A DNA stretch of 64,000 bases from an uncultured Pelagibacteraceae bacterium (GTDB lineage: Bacteria; Pseudomonadota; Alphaproteobacteria; Pelagibacterales; Pelagibacteraceae): contig CABYCK010000001.1 of NCBI GenBank assembly GCA_902517535.1, forward strand, positions 85,317 through 149,316, read 5' to 3'. The translations under genes were made by a program, and so were the position numbers. Shown here piece by piece: positions 1-8,416 of the stretch (the first letter of the stretch is position 1; each line of letters opens with the position of its first letter). The notes beneath the pieces were generated by a model that saw only the letters and a program-made list of their open reading frames with translations, ran no database searches and was not told the DNA's origin.

Positions 1-670
1 AACCATTTACCATTGTTGTATGACTGTCTGTTCCAACTAAAGTGTCTGGGTAAGCATAAAGATCATTTTCACTCTTAGAAGACCAAACAACTTTTGATAA
101 ATATTCTAAATTTACTTGATGACAAATTCCTGTTCCTGGAGGCACTACCCTAAAATTATCAAAAGCGTTTTGACCCCACTTTAAAAAAGAATAACGCTCT
201 CCGTTTCTTAAAAACTCTTTTTCAACATTTTTCTCAAAAGATCTTCCTGACGCATATTCATCCACCATTACTGAGTGATCAATGACTAAATCTACAGTCG
301 ATAAAGGATTAATCTTATCTGGATTTTTGTTTTTGCTTTTTACTGCATCTCTCATGGCAGCTAAATCTGCTACAGCAGGAATTCCTGTGTAATCTTGCAT
401 TAAAACCCTGGCTGGCCTGTAGGCAATTTCAGTACTAGAATTCTTTGTTTTTAACCATTCTTTTAAAGCTAAGATTTGACTCTTATCTACTGTTACATCG
501 TCTTCATATCTAAGAAGATTTTCCAATAAAACTTTGAGAGATTTAGGTAGTTTAGATATTCCATCTAATCCATTTTTTTCAGCCTTATTTAGGTTAAAAA
601 TTTTATAATCTTTGCCTGATGATTTGATTGTATCTAATGATTGAAATGAATTCTTACTATTAAATTTCAT
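1..670 (-). CDS. acnA: aconitate hydratase, N-terminal part (cut by window edge)
   Basis: The first 223 codons of an AcnA-type aconitase are present; the rest lies beyond base 1. Aconitase isomerises citrate to isocitrate in the TCA cycle using a 4Fe-4S cluster. The visible part carries the N-terminal aconitase fold, with segments such as RPARVLMQDYTGIPA and DLVIDHSVMVD, and ends at the conserved GTDSHTT motif (about residues 213-219). The cluster cysteines would lie further downstream. The ATG at 668-670 follows the upstream LysE gene by only 3 bases, so the gene is probably the last of a proC-like/csaA/lysE/acnA transcript. Confidence 0.93.
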   Translation of the reverse strand, partial: MKFNSKNSFQSLDTIKSSGKDYKIFNLNKAEKNGLDGISKLPKSLKVLLENLLRYEDDVTVDKSQILALKEWLKTKNSSTEIAYRPARVLMQDYTGIPAVADLAAMRDAVKSKNKNPDKINPLSTVDLVIDHSVMVDEYASGRSFEKNVEKEFLRNGERYSFLKWGQNAFDNFRVVPPGTGICHQVNLEYLSKVVWSSKSENDLYAYPDTLVGTDSHTTMVNG

Positions 671-673
671 GGG

Positions 674-1264
674 CTATACATAGAACAAAATTACACAAAC
701 GATAAGTAAAAAAGACATTGTATAATTAAAATTCTTTATAAATTTATCACTTGTGGCAAATTTTCTCAAATATTTTCCCATTAAACACCATGCTGCTTGA
801 CTTCCAACGGCCATAAGAAAAAAAATGATAGTGAGGATGATTGAGTCTCGAAGAAAGTTGATTTGGGGATTGATAAACATCGAGATTGCTGTGAGAGCAA
901 TTATTATGGCTTTTGGATTTACAAATTGAAAAAAAAATGTATTTAAAAATGTTATCGGTTGTGGATCAACTTTTTCGTATTTATTTGATGAAAATGAGAG
1001 CTTATAAGCCATATACAACAAATATATTGAACCTAAAAGTCTTAATATTTTTTGAATTATTTCAAATTTTTGAAAAATAATAACCGAACCAATTTGTAAA
1101 AATATTACAAGTAATGTCCATCCAATTATAACTCCTAGCATCGTAGGAACAGTTTTTTTTATACCAAAATTAAATGCAGTATAAGAAGTCATTATATTGT
1201 TTGGTCCAGGGGAAAAAGAAGCAGCAATGCCAAAAAGTAACAGTGAAATTAATTGGGATGACAT
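674..1264 (-). CDS. LysE/RhtB family amino acid exporter
   Basis: 196 residues, a normal size for LysE-type translocators. These inner-membrane proteins export amino acids or related small molecules. The N-terminus has the family hallmark FSPGPNNIMT (about residues 17-26), followed by five or six hydrophobic segments and a short charged loop near residue 95. The substrate cannot be told from sequence. The start lies 1 base from the stop of the CsaA-like gene and the stop lies 3 bases before acnA, so it is embedded in one transcript. A second LysE paralogue lies at 9738-10352. Confidence 0.9.
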   Translation of the reverse strand: MSSQLISLLLFGIAASFSPGPNNIMTSYTAFNFGIKKTVPTMLGVIIGWTLLVIFLQIGSVIIFQKFEIIQKILRLLGSIYLLYMAYKLSFSSNKYEKVDPQPITFLNTFFFQFVNPKAIIIALTAISMFINPQINFLRDSIILTIIFFLMAVGSQAAWCLMGKYLRKFATSDKFIKNFNYTMSFLLIVCVILFYV

Positions 1265-1265
1265 C

Positions 1266-1601
1266 TCAAGCGATATCTAGTCCATTGTCAGTTTTATGAG
1301 AGGGATGAACTAAAACAACTTTTCCATCTTTTTCAATCGCTCCTAAAATTAATACCTCTGAAACAATTCCTGCAATATTTTTTGTTGGAAAATTGCAAAC
1401 ACCAATAACTTGCTTTCCAACAAGATTTTCAGAATTATAATAATGGGTGATTTGAGCAGACGACTGTTTAATACCTATTTCTTTTCCAAAATCTACTTTA
1501 ATAACCAAAGATGGTTTTCTTGCTTTTTCATTTTTTTTTACTTCTAAAACTGTACCAACTTTTATTTCAATTTTTTTAAAATCTTCATATGAAATTTCCA
1601 T
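1266..1601 (-). CDS. csaA: CsaA-like tRNA-binding domain protein
   Basis: 111 residues, the usual length of stand-alone tRNA-binding OB-fold proteins (CsaA/YgjH type). The same fold occurs as the C-terminal domain of methionyl-tRNA synthetase. Family-typical segments visible are IEIKVGTVLEV near the N-terminus, KQSSAQIT in the middle, and GKQVIGVCNFPTKNIAG with SEVLILGA toward the end. CsaA has been described as a secretion-related chaperone, but nucleic acid binding is the safer reading. It lies 13 bases after the proC-like gene in the same transcript. Confidence 0.88.
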   Translation of the reverse strand: MEISYEDFKKIEIKVGTVLEVKKNEKARKPSLVIKVDFGKEIGIKQSSAQITHYYNSENLVGKQVIGVCNFPTKNIAGIVSEVLILGAIEKDGKVVLVHPSHKTDNGLDIA

Positions 1602-1614
1602 AACTACTCCTAAT

Positions 1615-2373
1615 TTAAAATTTTTTAAATATAGTATTTAAAACTTTTTTTTGTACCTCATAAAATTTTTTCTTTTTAAGTTTTTGAAGTACAAATGCAT
1701 TAGTTCCTCCAGGCGTTTGTGAATTCAAAACAAGTTTAGTTAAAGATATATTATTTTTATGCATAGTGTCCTCTGATAATGCTAAAAAAAGTTCTTTTGT
1801 ATATTCTTCTGCTTCTTTTTTTTTAATTCCTTTAGAAGACAACCATTGGCTGGTATTTAGTAATAGATTGTAATATGGTGCCATAAAAGAGGAAGTTGAC
1901 CAAAAAGCCTTAGATAATTTTTCATTTTTTACTTCAAAAACTTTTCCTAAATACTTAAAAAATTTTTTAATACTTTTGTCTGCAGAGCAAATTACTATTG
2001 GCCCTTTTTTCATTCCTATAAACGGAAGGGGAATAACGCGAGATATATTATTACTATTTGTATATTTTTTTAAATTTTTTAAATCTATTGTAGAGATAAA
2101 ACTTATTATCTTTTTGTTCTTTTCAAAATTAAGTTTTTTTAAAATTTTATGTCCAACTTTTGGTGTTATAGCTAAAAAAATCCAATTAGAGTCATTTATT
2201 AAGTGTTGATTATTCTTGCTAATAATAACCTTGTTAAATCTTCTGTTTAATTTATTTGCTAATAATTTATTTCGAGGAGAAATATAGATTTTTTTAATCT
2301 TTAATTTAGACTTAAAAATTCCCTCAATTACTGAAGTTGTAATATGTCCTGTTCCTAAAAAACCCAAAATCAT
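1615..2373 (-). CDS. pyrroline-5-carboxylate reductase family protein
   Basis: 252 residues, slightly shorter than typical ProC (about 270). It has an N-terminal Rossmann motif GFLGTGHITTSVIEG (about 4-18). The ProC signature near the C-terminus reads QTPGGTNAFVL instead of the usual TPGGTT. ProC reduces pyrroline-5-carboxylate to proline with NAD(P)H. The protein is lysine-rich and diverged, so it may be a ProC-like paralogue with another imino substrate. It is first gene of the transcript leading to acnA. Confidence 0.75.
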   Translation of the reverse strand: MILGFLGTGHITTSVIEGIFKSKLKIKKIYISPRNKLLANKLNRRFNKVIISKNNQHLINDSNWIFLAITPKVGHKILKKLNFEKNKKIISFISTIDLKNLKKYTNSNNISRVIPLPFIGMKKGPIVICSADKSIKKFFKYLGKVFEVKNEKLSKAFWSTSSFMAPYYNLLLNTSQWLSSKGIKKKEAEEYTKELFLALSEDTMHKNNISLTKLVLNSQTPGGTNAFVLQKLKKKKFYEVQKKVLNTIFKKF

Positions 2374-2482
2374 GAATTATACAGAATAACCAAGACAAGC
2401 GGTTTAATAAAGAAAATTATAATCAAATATTTTATAGGAATTTCCCTTTTGACTTCTTTTTACTAATAAGTTTAAATAGCTC

Positions 2483-2869
2483 ATGGCAAATTTATTTGAT
2501 CTTATTGGTAGAATTTTTATCTCTTCAGTATTTTTGTTCTCGGGAGTCAATAAGATTTTTAGTTATGACTCCACAGTTTCTTGGATGGAAGGTTATGGTG
2601 TCCCAGGATTTTTACTATGGCCAACTATTATTTTAGAAATCTTATTACCTGTTTTTTTGATTATCGGTTTTAAAACTCAAATATCTGCATTTTTATTAGC
2701 AATTTTTTCTATAGCTACTGCTCTGATTTTTCATTTTGATATAAGTAACCAAATGCAAGTAATAGCGCTCTTAAAAAATTTTGGATTAGCCGGAGGTTTT
2801 ATTTTTATAGCAATTAATGGGCCAAAAGATTGGGCAGTAGATAAAACTAAAAAATACGTCAGACTTTAA
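2483..2869 (+). CDS. DoxX family membrane protein
   Basis: 128 residues with four predicted membrane segments. The beginning DLIGRIFISSVFLFSGVNKI and the later TIILEILLPVFLIIGF match the DoxX family of small quinol- or redox-associated membrane proteins of uncertain role. It is a monocistronic plus-strand gene between two minus-strand blocks. The start ATG follows a weakly purine-rich stretch. The function is not resolved beyond family membership. Confidence 0.85.
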   Translation: MANLFDLIGRIFISSVFLFSGVNKIFSYDSTVSWMEGYGVPGFLLWPTIILEILLPVFLIIGFKTQISAFLLAIFSIATALIFHFDISNQMQVIALLKNFGLAGGFIFIAINGPKDWAVDKTKKYVRL

Positions 2870-2882
2870 AATAAATTATAGT

Positions 2883-3779
2883 TTAAACAAAAAAAGTTCC
2901 TCTAATTCTAAGCAATTCTCTACTTAGATTACTATTTTCCTTAAATGGTTTTCTGCCATGTAACCAGAAGTAATTATTAGAAAATATTGTTGATCCAACA
3001 GGAAGTGGAATTTGTATTTTTTTTTTGCTTTCTTCTAAACAGTCAGACAGCCTTTGTAAAAATAAACCTTGTTCCATATTTTTTGGTTCTGGAAATTGAT
3101 CTATATAAGAAATTATAGGTTTCCCATTTTTATCTTTTGAAAAAACTGGATGTTCTACTTTATACTCTATATTTTTGCTTTTGGGAGATCCCCAAACAAA
3201 GTTCTGTTGACCTACTGGATTATTGCTCATCTCATTTAAGTGCTCCCAATCATCTAAGTGTAAAATTACACTTTCTCCTCCTGAAACTCCTTGTTCTTCC
3301 ATTTTTGTCATGATGAGCCAATCTGTTTTTTCTTTTACATAAGTGCCGTCAGTGTGAAGATCCAAATTTGTATAGGCTTTTCTTAAATAAGAGTCGCTAC
3401 TATCTTGATGCTTAACGTAAAACCTTGCGTAGTATTTTCCTGTCATCGAGTCAAAGTTAGGATTTCCAACTAAGTAAGCTAAGCCTGTGGATAATTTGAC
3501 TAAGAAGTCTTTATCAAACTTCTTATTATTAATCTCAGGTTCTATAATGGCAGTGCCAGTTTTTCGATCATTAAGAATCTCATTTAATATTTTGCTAAGT
3601 TTATTGTCAAATACTTCATCTAAACTTTTTGCTAAGCTGAATCTTGTAAATGGTTTGTATTCTAAAGATAAAATTGTATGCTTTTTAAATGGAAAAACTA
3701 ACCTATCTAGATCGTTTTCCTCAAATTTAATTACACGAACTCTTTCAGAGTTTAGATGATTTGTTGTAGAAAAACTCAT
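2883..3779 (-). CDS. glaH: CsiD/GlaH-type glutarate 2-hydroxylase (2OG-Fe(II) dioxygenase)
   Basis: 298 residues that follow the CsiD family from end to end. Recognisable blocks are LEYKPFTRF (39-47), SMTGKYYARF (111-120), DSYLRKA (129-135), HLDDWEHL (174-181), SYIDQFPEPK (224-233) and FWLHGR (271-276). The iron triad is probably H142, D144 (in LHTDGTYV) and H274, with 2-oxoglutarate held by arginines in RELLRIRG. The enzyme hydroxylates glutarate to L-2-hydroxyglutarate in lysine/glutarate breakdown. The usual partner, L-2-hydroxyglutarate oxidase (LhgO), is not adjacent. Confidence 0.85.
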   Translation of the reverse strand: MSFSTTNHLNSERVRVIKFEENDLDRLVFPFKKHTILSLEYKPFTRFSLAKSLDEVFDNKLSKILNEILNDRKTGTAIIEPEINNKKFDKDFLVKLSTGLAYLVGNPNFDSMTGKYYARFYVKHQDSSDSYLRKAYTNLDLHTDGTYVKEKTDWLIMTKMEEQGVSGGESVILHLDDWEHLNEMSNNPVGQQNFVWGSPKSKNIEYKVEHPVFSKDKNGKPIISYIDQFPEPKNMEQGLFLQRLSDCLEESKKKIQIPLPVGSTIFSNNYFWLHGRKPFKENSNLSRELLRIRGTFFV

Positions 3780-3861
3780 TTATATTTAATCTGCTACTCC
3801 AACTATCCACAAAGTGATAAAAATTAATAATATCGGTTCCATGAGAAAATTTTAACATAAT

Positions 3862-4188
3862 TTAAAAGTTAGTCAAAACACTAAGAAGAATAGCAGAAAT
3901 TATTGTTGGAATAACTAAATTTTTTTTTGTCATTATAAATAGAATAACACAAGTAAATATCACTATAAGCCTTACTATTAATTCAGACTCAGCTAAAACA
4001 CCTGCTGGAAAAATGATCATTCTGCCTAGTAATGCTGCTAAAGTAGAATAAGCAACGCAGTTAAACCAAAGAAAAATTTTAGATTTCACACTTACTCTTT
4101 CAGAAGTTAATGCGCCCATAAATCTTGAAATAAAAGTTGCTAAAGAAGTTACAATAATGGCTATAAGTATAAATTGGTTACTTTCCAT
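3862..4188 (-). CDS. azlD: AzlD family branched-chain amino acid transport subunit
   Basis: About 108 residues with three or four membrane helices; AzlD-like length and composition. I chose the ATG at 4186-4188 (MESNQFILIAI) over an upstream TTG. It overlaps the azlC stop by 11 bases, typical of translational coupling. AzlC and AzlD together form an exporter of branched-chain amino acids or analogues. The pair ends the livKHMGF-azlCD cluster. Confidence 0.8.
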   Translation of the reverse strand: MESNQFILIAIIVTSLATFISRFMGALTSERVSVKSKIFLWFNCVAYSTLAALLGRMIIFPAGVLAESELIVRLIVIFTCVILFIMTKKNLVIPTIISAILLSVLTNF

Positions 4189-4882
4189 ATTTGCCTCTAA
4201 ATAAAAAAGCAATTGATCCTGCAATTAATCCTGAAAATAATAAGGACCATTCAGTTGAGATTGTATAAATTACTGGGCCTAATATCGTACCTAGTATTAC
4301 TGCTACAGATATGCTTAAATTTTTCATAGCGCCAATCATCATGCAAAAAAAATAAACGGGATTTACAATAGCTAAACCTATCACCATATCTTTGTTTAGA
4401 TATTCTGCAGATAAGTAACCTACAACCGTCATTAAAATTGCTGTTGTCCAAGTTCCTACTCCAACTCCAATCCAAAAGTCTATTCTATTTTTTTTTTCTA
4501 TTTTTTTATAAGAGTCCTTTGCAATCAACCAAGAGGAAACAGCTAAAAAATGACAGGATAAATAATATTTCCATTTAGGCTGAGACTTATGAACTAATAA
4601 TGGAAAGAGAGAGACTGTCATTGGATAAAGTCTAAAATTAACTAACCAAACTGCAATAAAAATATTAATGATAGATGCTCCTAATAATAAAGACTCTGCC
4701 ATTACTAACTGACCTGGTAAAGCGTAAGTAAATAAACTTGAAGCAGCACTTTGTTGTAAGTTGAAACCGGCATCTCTCAATAAAGCTCCTAAGGCAATAA
4801 AACATGCTGCTAAGGGAATTGCGGGAGATTTTGAACCTTTTAAAGAATTTAAACCTTTAAAAAAAACTGTAGAATTTATCAT
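4178..4882 (-). CDS. azlC: AzlC family branched-chain amino acid permease
   Basis: 234 residues with about six or seven membrane segments. The N-terminal KGLNSLKGSKSPAIPLAACFIALGALLRDAG and the later VWLVNFRLYPMTVSLFPLL resemble the AzlC/YgaZ family, which exports branched-chain amino acids with AzlD. The ATG overlaps the stop of livF by 4 bases. The gene is therefore probably read from the same transcript as the ABC importer, so an apparent exporter is attached to an uptake operon. Confidence 0.85.
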   Translation of the reverse strand: MINSTVFFKGLNSLKGSKSPAIPLAACFIALGALLRDAGFNLQQSAASSLFTYALPGQLVMAESLLLGASIINIFIAVWLVNFRLYPMTVSLFPLLVHKSQPKWKYYLSCHFLAVSSWLIAKDSYKKIEKKNRIDFWIGVGVGTWTTAILMTVVGYLSAEYLNKDMVIGLAIVNPVYFFCMMIGAMKNLSISVAVILGTILGPVIYTISTEWSLLFSGLIAGSIAFLFRGKYGK

Positions 4883-5664
4883 CCCCCAAGGAATAATCTT
4901 CCTACGTCAGGATTTTTCAATAAGTCGTCTCCTTTGCCAGCTATTGCTGTTTGACCTGAAACTAAAACATATCCAATATCGGCGAACTCTAAACCTTTTT
5001 TAGCATTTTGTTCTACAAGTATAATAGTTTTCTTTTCAGCTTTTTGAAGGTCCTCTAAAATTTCAAACACCATATTTATGTATTTAGGCTCTAAACCGAT
5101 TGACGGTTCGTCTACTAATAATACTGAAGGTTTCATAACTAAGGCTCTAGAGATCTCTAATAATCTTCTCTCACCGCCTGACAAAACTTTTGCAGGTTGA
5201 TTTCTTCTATTTCTTAATCTTTCATATTTTTGAAAAATTCTTTCAGCTTCTTCATAGGCTTCGTCCTGCTTATCTTTAATATAACCACCCATTAAAAGAT
5301 TTTCCTCAACCGTCATATCAGGAAACACTGAATTGTCTTGCAGGATATAAGCTATACCAACTTTGCTTAGTTTTTGTGCAGGCGTTAATTTTGTAATTTC
5401 ATCACCTTCTAATTCAATTTTTCCATCAAAAATATTTGTAAAGCCGTAAATAGAATGAAGTATTGTAGATTTCCCTGCTCCATTCGGCCCTATTAAACAT
5501 AATGATTGAGCTTTACTGACCGTCAAATCAAAATTGTGGAGAATTTCCATTTTCCCATACCCAGCGTTTAAACCTCTAATAGTTAGATGAACATCATTAG
5601 GAGATAGTTTATTAAGGTCTTCTAATCCAGGTGCTTTACCTAAAACATCATATTGATTTGCCAT
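4879..5664 (-). CDS. livF: branched-chain amino acid-type ABC transporter ATP-binding protein (LivF-like)
   Basis: 261 residues. Walker A is GPNGAGKST (59-67), the ABC signature LSGGE (161-165) and Walker B VLLVDEP (181-187), followed by the switch histidine region (ILVEQNAKKGLEF). It is one of two ATPases energising a HAAT-family importer. It carries about 25 extra N-terminal residues before the usual LivF start, beginning MANQYDVLGKAP. It directly abuts livG (stop and start share base 5664). The substrate could be branched-chain amino acids or another small amide or amino acid. Confidence 0.93.
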   Translation of the reverse strand: MANQYDVLGKAPGLEDLNKLSPNDVHLTIRGLNAGYGKMEILHNFDLTVSKAQSLCLIGPNGAGKSTILHSIYGFTNIFDGKIELEGDEITKLTPAQKLSKVGIAYILQDNSVFPDMTVEENLLMGGYIKDKQDEAYEEAERIFQKYERLRNRRNQPAKVLSGGERRLLEISRALVMKPSVLLVDEPSIGLEPKYINMVFEILEDLQKAEKKTIILVEQNAKKGLEFADIGYVLVSGQTAIAGKGDDLLKNPDVGRLFLGG

Positions 5665-6398
5665 TACTGAGCTCCTAAATAAGCATCAACTACTCGCTTA
5701 TCATTTTTAATTTGATCAGGTGATCCCTCTGCTAACATTTTTCCATGAGCTAAACAGAATATTTTTTGCGCTAAACTCATAATCACTTTCATATTGTGTT
5801 CTATAACTAATAAAGTAATTCCATAATCTTTATTAATTGTGATTAATCTATCTATTATCCCATTAATTAAAGTTGGGTTAATTCCAGCTGTAGGCTCATC
5901 TAATAAAAGCATCTTAGGCTCATTCATTAAAGCCATTGCTAATTCTAGTAATTTTTGTTGTCCAAATGATAAATCACCTGCTCTCAAATTTCTTTTTTGG
6001 TAGAGACCTACAAAGTTTAAAAGAGTTTCTGCTTTTTCTGTAAGTTCAGCAGGTACTTTTGCGAAAATAAATCCTGAGTCACTAGCCTTGTGACTTATCA
6101 GCATGTTCTCTACACAATTAAGCTTTGAATAAATTCTTGTTTGTTGAAAAGTTCTTAACAGACCAAGTTTAGCTACTGCTGGAACAGGCATTTCTGACAC
6201 CTCTGTATTATCGAAAACAATAGATCCTTTATCTATTGGATGAGTTCCTACAATAGAATTAAATAAAGTAGTTTTGCCTGAACCATTTGGTCCTATTAGA
6301 CCAACAATTGATCCTTGTTCAACCGCAACAGAAATATCTACGTTGGCTTGCACACCGCCGAAAGATTTGCTTACACTTTTAACTTCTAAAATACTCAT
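5664..6398 (-). CDS. livG: branched-chain amino acid-type ABC transporter ATP-binding protein (LivG-like)
   Basis: 244 residues. Walker A is GPNGSGKTT (36-44), the signature is LSFGQ (143-147), an unusual form common in LivG, and Walker B is MLLLDEP (163-169), with IEHNMKVIMSL as the switch region. It partners LivF to drive the LivHM channel. It overlaps livM by 4 bases (6395-6398), so translation is probably coupled. Confidence 0.93.
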   Translation of the reverse strand: MSILEVKSVSKSFGGVQANVDISVAVEQGSIVGLIGPNGSGKTTLFNSIVGTHPIDKGSIVFDNTEVSEMPVPAVAKLGLLRTFQQTRIYSKLNCVENMLISHKASDSGFIFAKVPAELTEKAETLLNFVGLYQKRNLRAGDLSFGQQKLLELAMALMNEPKMLLLDEPTAGINPTLINGIIDRLITINKDYGITLLVIEHNMKVIMSLAQKIFCLAHGKMLAEGSPDQIKNDKRVVDAYLGAQ

Positions 6399-7459
6399 TT
6401 TATTTCAACCTGTGCTTTACGATCTTTTTCATCAATTACTTCACCAAATCTATCAGGGTATTTTTCTCTTAACCAACCCATTAATCCTTCTGGAAAATAA
6501 ACTACGATCACAACAATTAAAACTCCAAGCGCAACATATTGCCAACCCAATATAAAAGTCCAAAGACCTTCTTTAAAGAAGTGGAATAAAGTTGCACCAA
6601 TTACTGGTCCCCATAAAGTTCCTTTACCACCAAGTATTGCCATAAGAACCATGAATACTCCCATCTCTCTTCCATCAAATGCAACATCAGTGGAGTCTAT
6701 ATATCCAATTAGTCCACCCATGATTCCACCAGCAAGACCACAGAAAAATGCAGAGCACATCCAACCAACAATTTTATATTTCATTGTTTGAATGCCCATA
6801 GCTTCTGCTTTGTCTTCGTTGTCTCTTATCGCATTTAAAATTAATCTAAACCTAGAGCCATAAATATATTTAACAAAAACAAATGCTAGAACTAATACTA
6901 AAAAACTTAAGAAGTAGAAAAATTGTCCTCTTGCTTCAGGATCAACTATTTCTGCTGGAAAAGGTGGTGTAGTGAATCCCTGACCTGCCCCAATAATTTC
7001 TATCCCCCCGGCAATTTCACCTGCTGCAATACCAAGTCCTAAAGTACAAATCGCAAAGTAATGACCTCTTAAACCTAAAATAGCATAACCTATTGCGCCA
7101 GCAACAATGGTAGGAACAATAGCTGCAACTAACAAGCCAACGCCTATTCCTTGAAAATATTGTGCTGTAGTATGCACAAATGTTTTTTCTCCACCACTTT
7201 CTGTCCATTCTGCTAAAGGAAAAAACATACCCACTTGAACTGAAGCAGTAAGATACATTCCAAGACCGTAGAAAAGAATATTTCCAAAAGAATTGTAGCC
7301 CATCTCTCCACCTTGTAAATTCCAAGTCATCGCTAGAACGATCAATACACAAAGATATGTAAGCTGAACTTTAAAAGCAGAGAATAAAAAAGGCGCTGCT
7401 AAACCTAAGATTATTAGGCCTGAATATAAGATCAGATCTTTTTGTTTAACTGCATTCAT
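6395..7459 (-). CDS. livM: branched-chain amino acid-type ABC transporter permease (LivM-like)
   Basis: 354 residues with about nine hydrophobic segments. It carries the LivM-typical coupling region SRFRLILNAIRDNEDKAEAMG and the following cytoplasmic loop. A roughly 30-residue loop (around TESGGEKTFVHTTAQYF) between membrane segments is larger than in many LivM proteins. It is adjacent to livH with no gap. The soluble C-terminal tail is charged. Confidence 0.92.
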   Translation of the reverse strand: MNAVKQKDLILYSGLIILGLAAPFLFSAFKVQLTYLCVLIVLAMTWNLQGGEMGYNSFGNILFYGLGMYLTASVQVGMFFPLAEWTESGGEKTFVHTTAQYFQGIGVGLLVAAIVPTIVAGAIGYAILGLRGHYFAICTLGLGIAAGEIAGGIEIIGAGQGFTTPPFPAEIVDPEARGQFFYFLSFLVLVLAFVFVKYIYGSRFRLILNAIRDNEDKAEAMGIQTMKYKIVGWMCSAFFCGLAGGIMGGLIGYIDSTDVAFDGREMGVFMVLMAILGGKGTLWGPVIGATLFHFFKEGLWTFILGWQYVALGVLIVVIVVYFPEGLMGWLREKYPDRFGEVIDEKDRKAQVEIK

Positions 7460-8353
7460 TTATTTTAAATACTCCCTTTTTTTTGAAAGTTTAAATCTTC
7501 TGTAAACTAATATGAAAACTAGAAGCATAAACACTGCTCCTATTCTAAATTCTGTACCTAAAATATAATCTGCAAACTCTTCAAAAAGTCCTAATCCCAT
7601 TCCTGACAATGCTACCGCTGGTAAATTTCCAAGACCTGCAACAATAACTATCATAAAAGATCTTACTGTGTAAGGTAGCCCTACATAAGGATGAAGGGTA
7701 AGAGTGATTGATATTAAGGCGCCCGCAACTCCACATAACGCGGCATTAATGCCAAAAGTTGCAGCATAAACTTTTTCAGTATCCACACCTAAAATTTTTG
7801 CTGCTCTTGCATTTTGCGCTGTAGCTCTTATAGCTCGTCCGAGCTTAGATCTTCTCATATATATAACTAAACCAATTGCATATATAACACTTATAAAAGC
7901 AGCGAATATTTTAGAATTTGGTAGAGTTACTGAATTATCAAATAACATTGTCGTTCCGTACTCTGACTGAGCTACAACTACATCTGCACCAAAAATAAAA
8001 TTCATTAATTGTTGAAAAACAATTGCAATTCCAAAAGTCGCTAAAATAGAAATAAATAAATCTCGGTCCACAACTTTATTAATCACTAACTTATAAAGTC
8101 CCCAGCCAACAAAATACATTATAATTGGAGACACAATAACTCCCCAGGCTGGATGAATTCCAACTAGATACATCGTGTATGCAATATAGCCACCAAGAAT
8201 TACTAAATCACCTTGAGCAATATTAATTATATTCATTACGCCCCACTGAAGAGCCATGCCGTACGCAATCAGTGCAAATAAAATACCTAAGAGAATTCCG
8301 TCCAAAGAGGCTTGGACCATTAAAATGGGTGCTTGAAATATAAGTAAATCCAT
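7460..8353 (-). CDS. livH: branched-chain amino acid-type ABC transporter permease (LivH-like)
   Basis: 297 residues, normal for LivH. The family motif MNIINIAQGDLVILGGYIAY lies near residue 40, and the coupling helix region GRAIRATAQNARAAKILGVD lies near residues 170-190. It forms the inner-membrane channel with LivM. It is the first gene after the hairpin that follows livK, so its expression depends on read-through of that hairpin. Confidence 0.93.
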   Translation of the reverse strand: MDLLIFQAPILMVQASLDGILLGILFALIAYGMALQWGVMNIINIAQGDLVILGGYIAYTMYLVGIHPAWGVIVSPIIMYFVGWGLYKLVINKVVDRDLFISILATFGIAIVFQQLMNFIFGADVVVAQSEYGTTMLFDNSVTLPNSKIFAAFISVIYAIGLVIYMRRSKLGRAIRATAQNARAAKILGVDTEKVYAATFGINAALCGVAGALISITLTLHPYVGLPYTVRSFMIVIVAGLGNLPAVALSGMGLGLFEEFADYILGTEFRIGAVFMLLVFILVYRRFKLSKKREYLK

Positions 8354-8370
8354 TTTTTAGTTCTAAAAGA

Positions 8371-8394
8371 AAAGCCCCTAGAAAACTAGGGGCT
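8371..8394 (-). terminator. intercistronic attenuator/terminator between livK and livH
   Basis: A perfect inverted repeat with 11-bp arms (AAAGCCCCTAG / CTAGGGGCTTT) around an AAAA loop lies between the livK stop (8417) and the livH start (8353). Read on the minus strand, the stem is followed by a T-rich run, as in intrinsic terminators. Its likely role is to let the binding-protein gene be transcribed at a higher level than the permease and ATPase genes. Confidence 0.85.
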
Positions 8395-8416
8395 TTTTCA
8401 AATTAATTAGAAGTTA

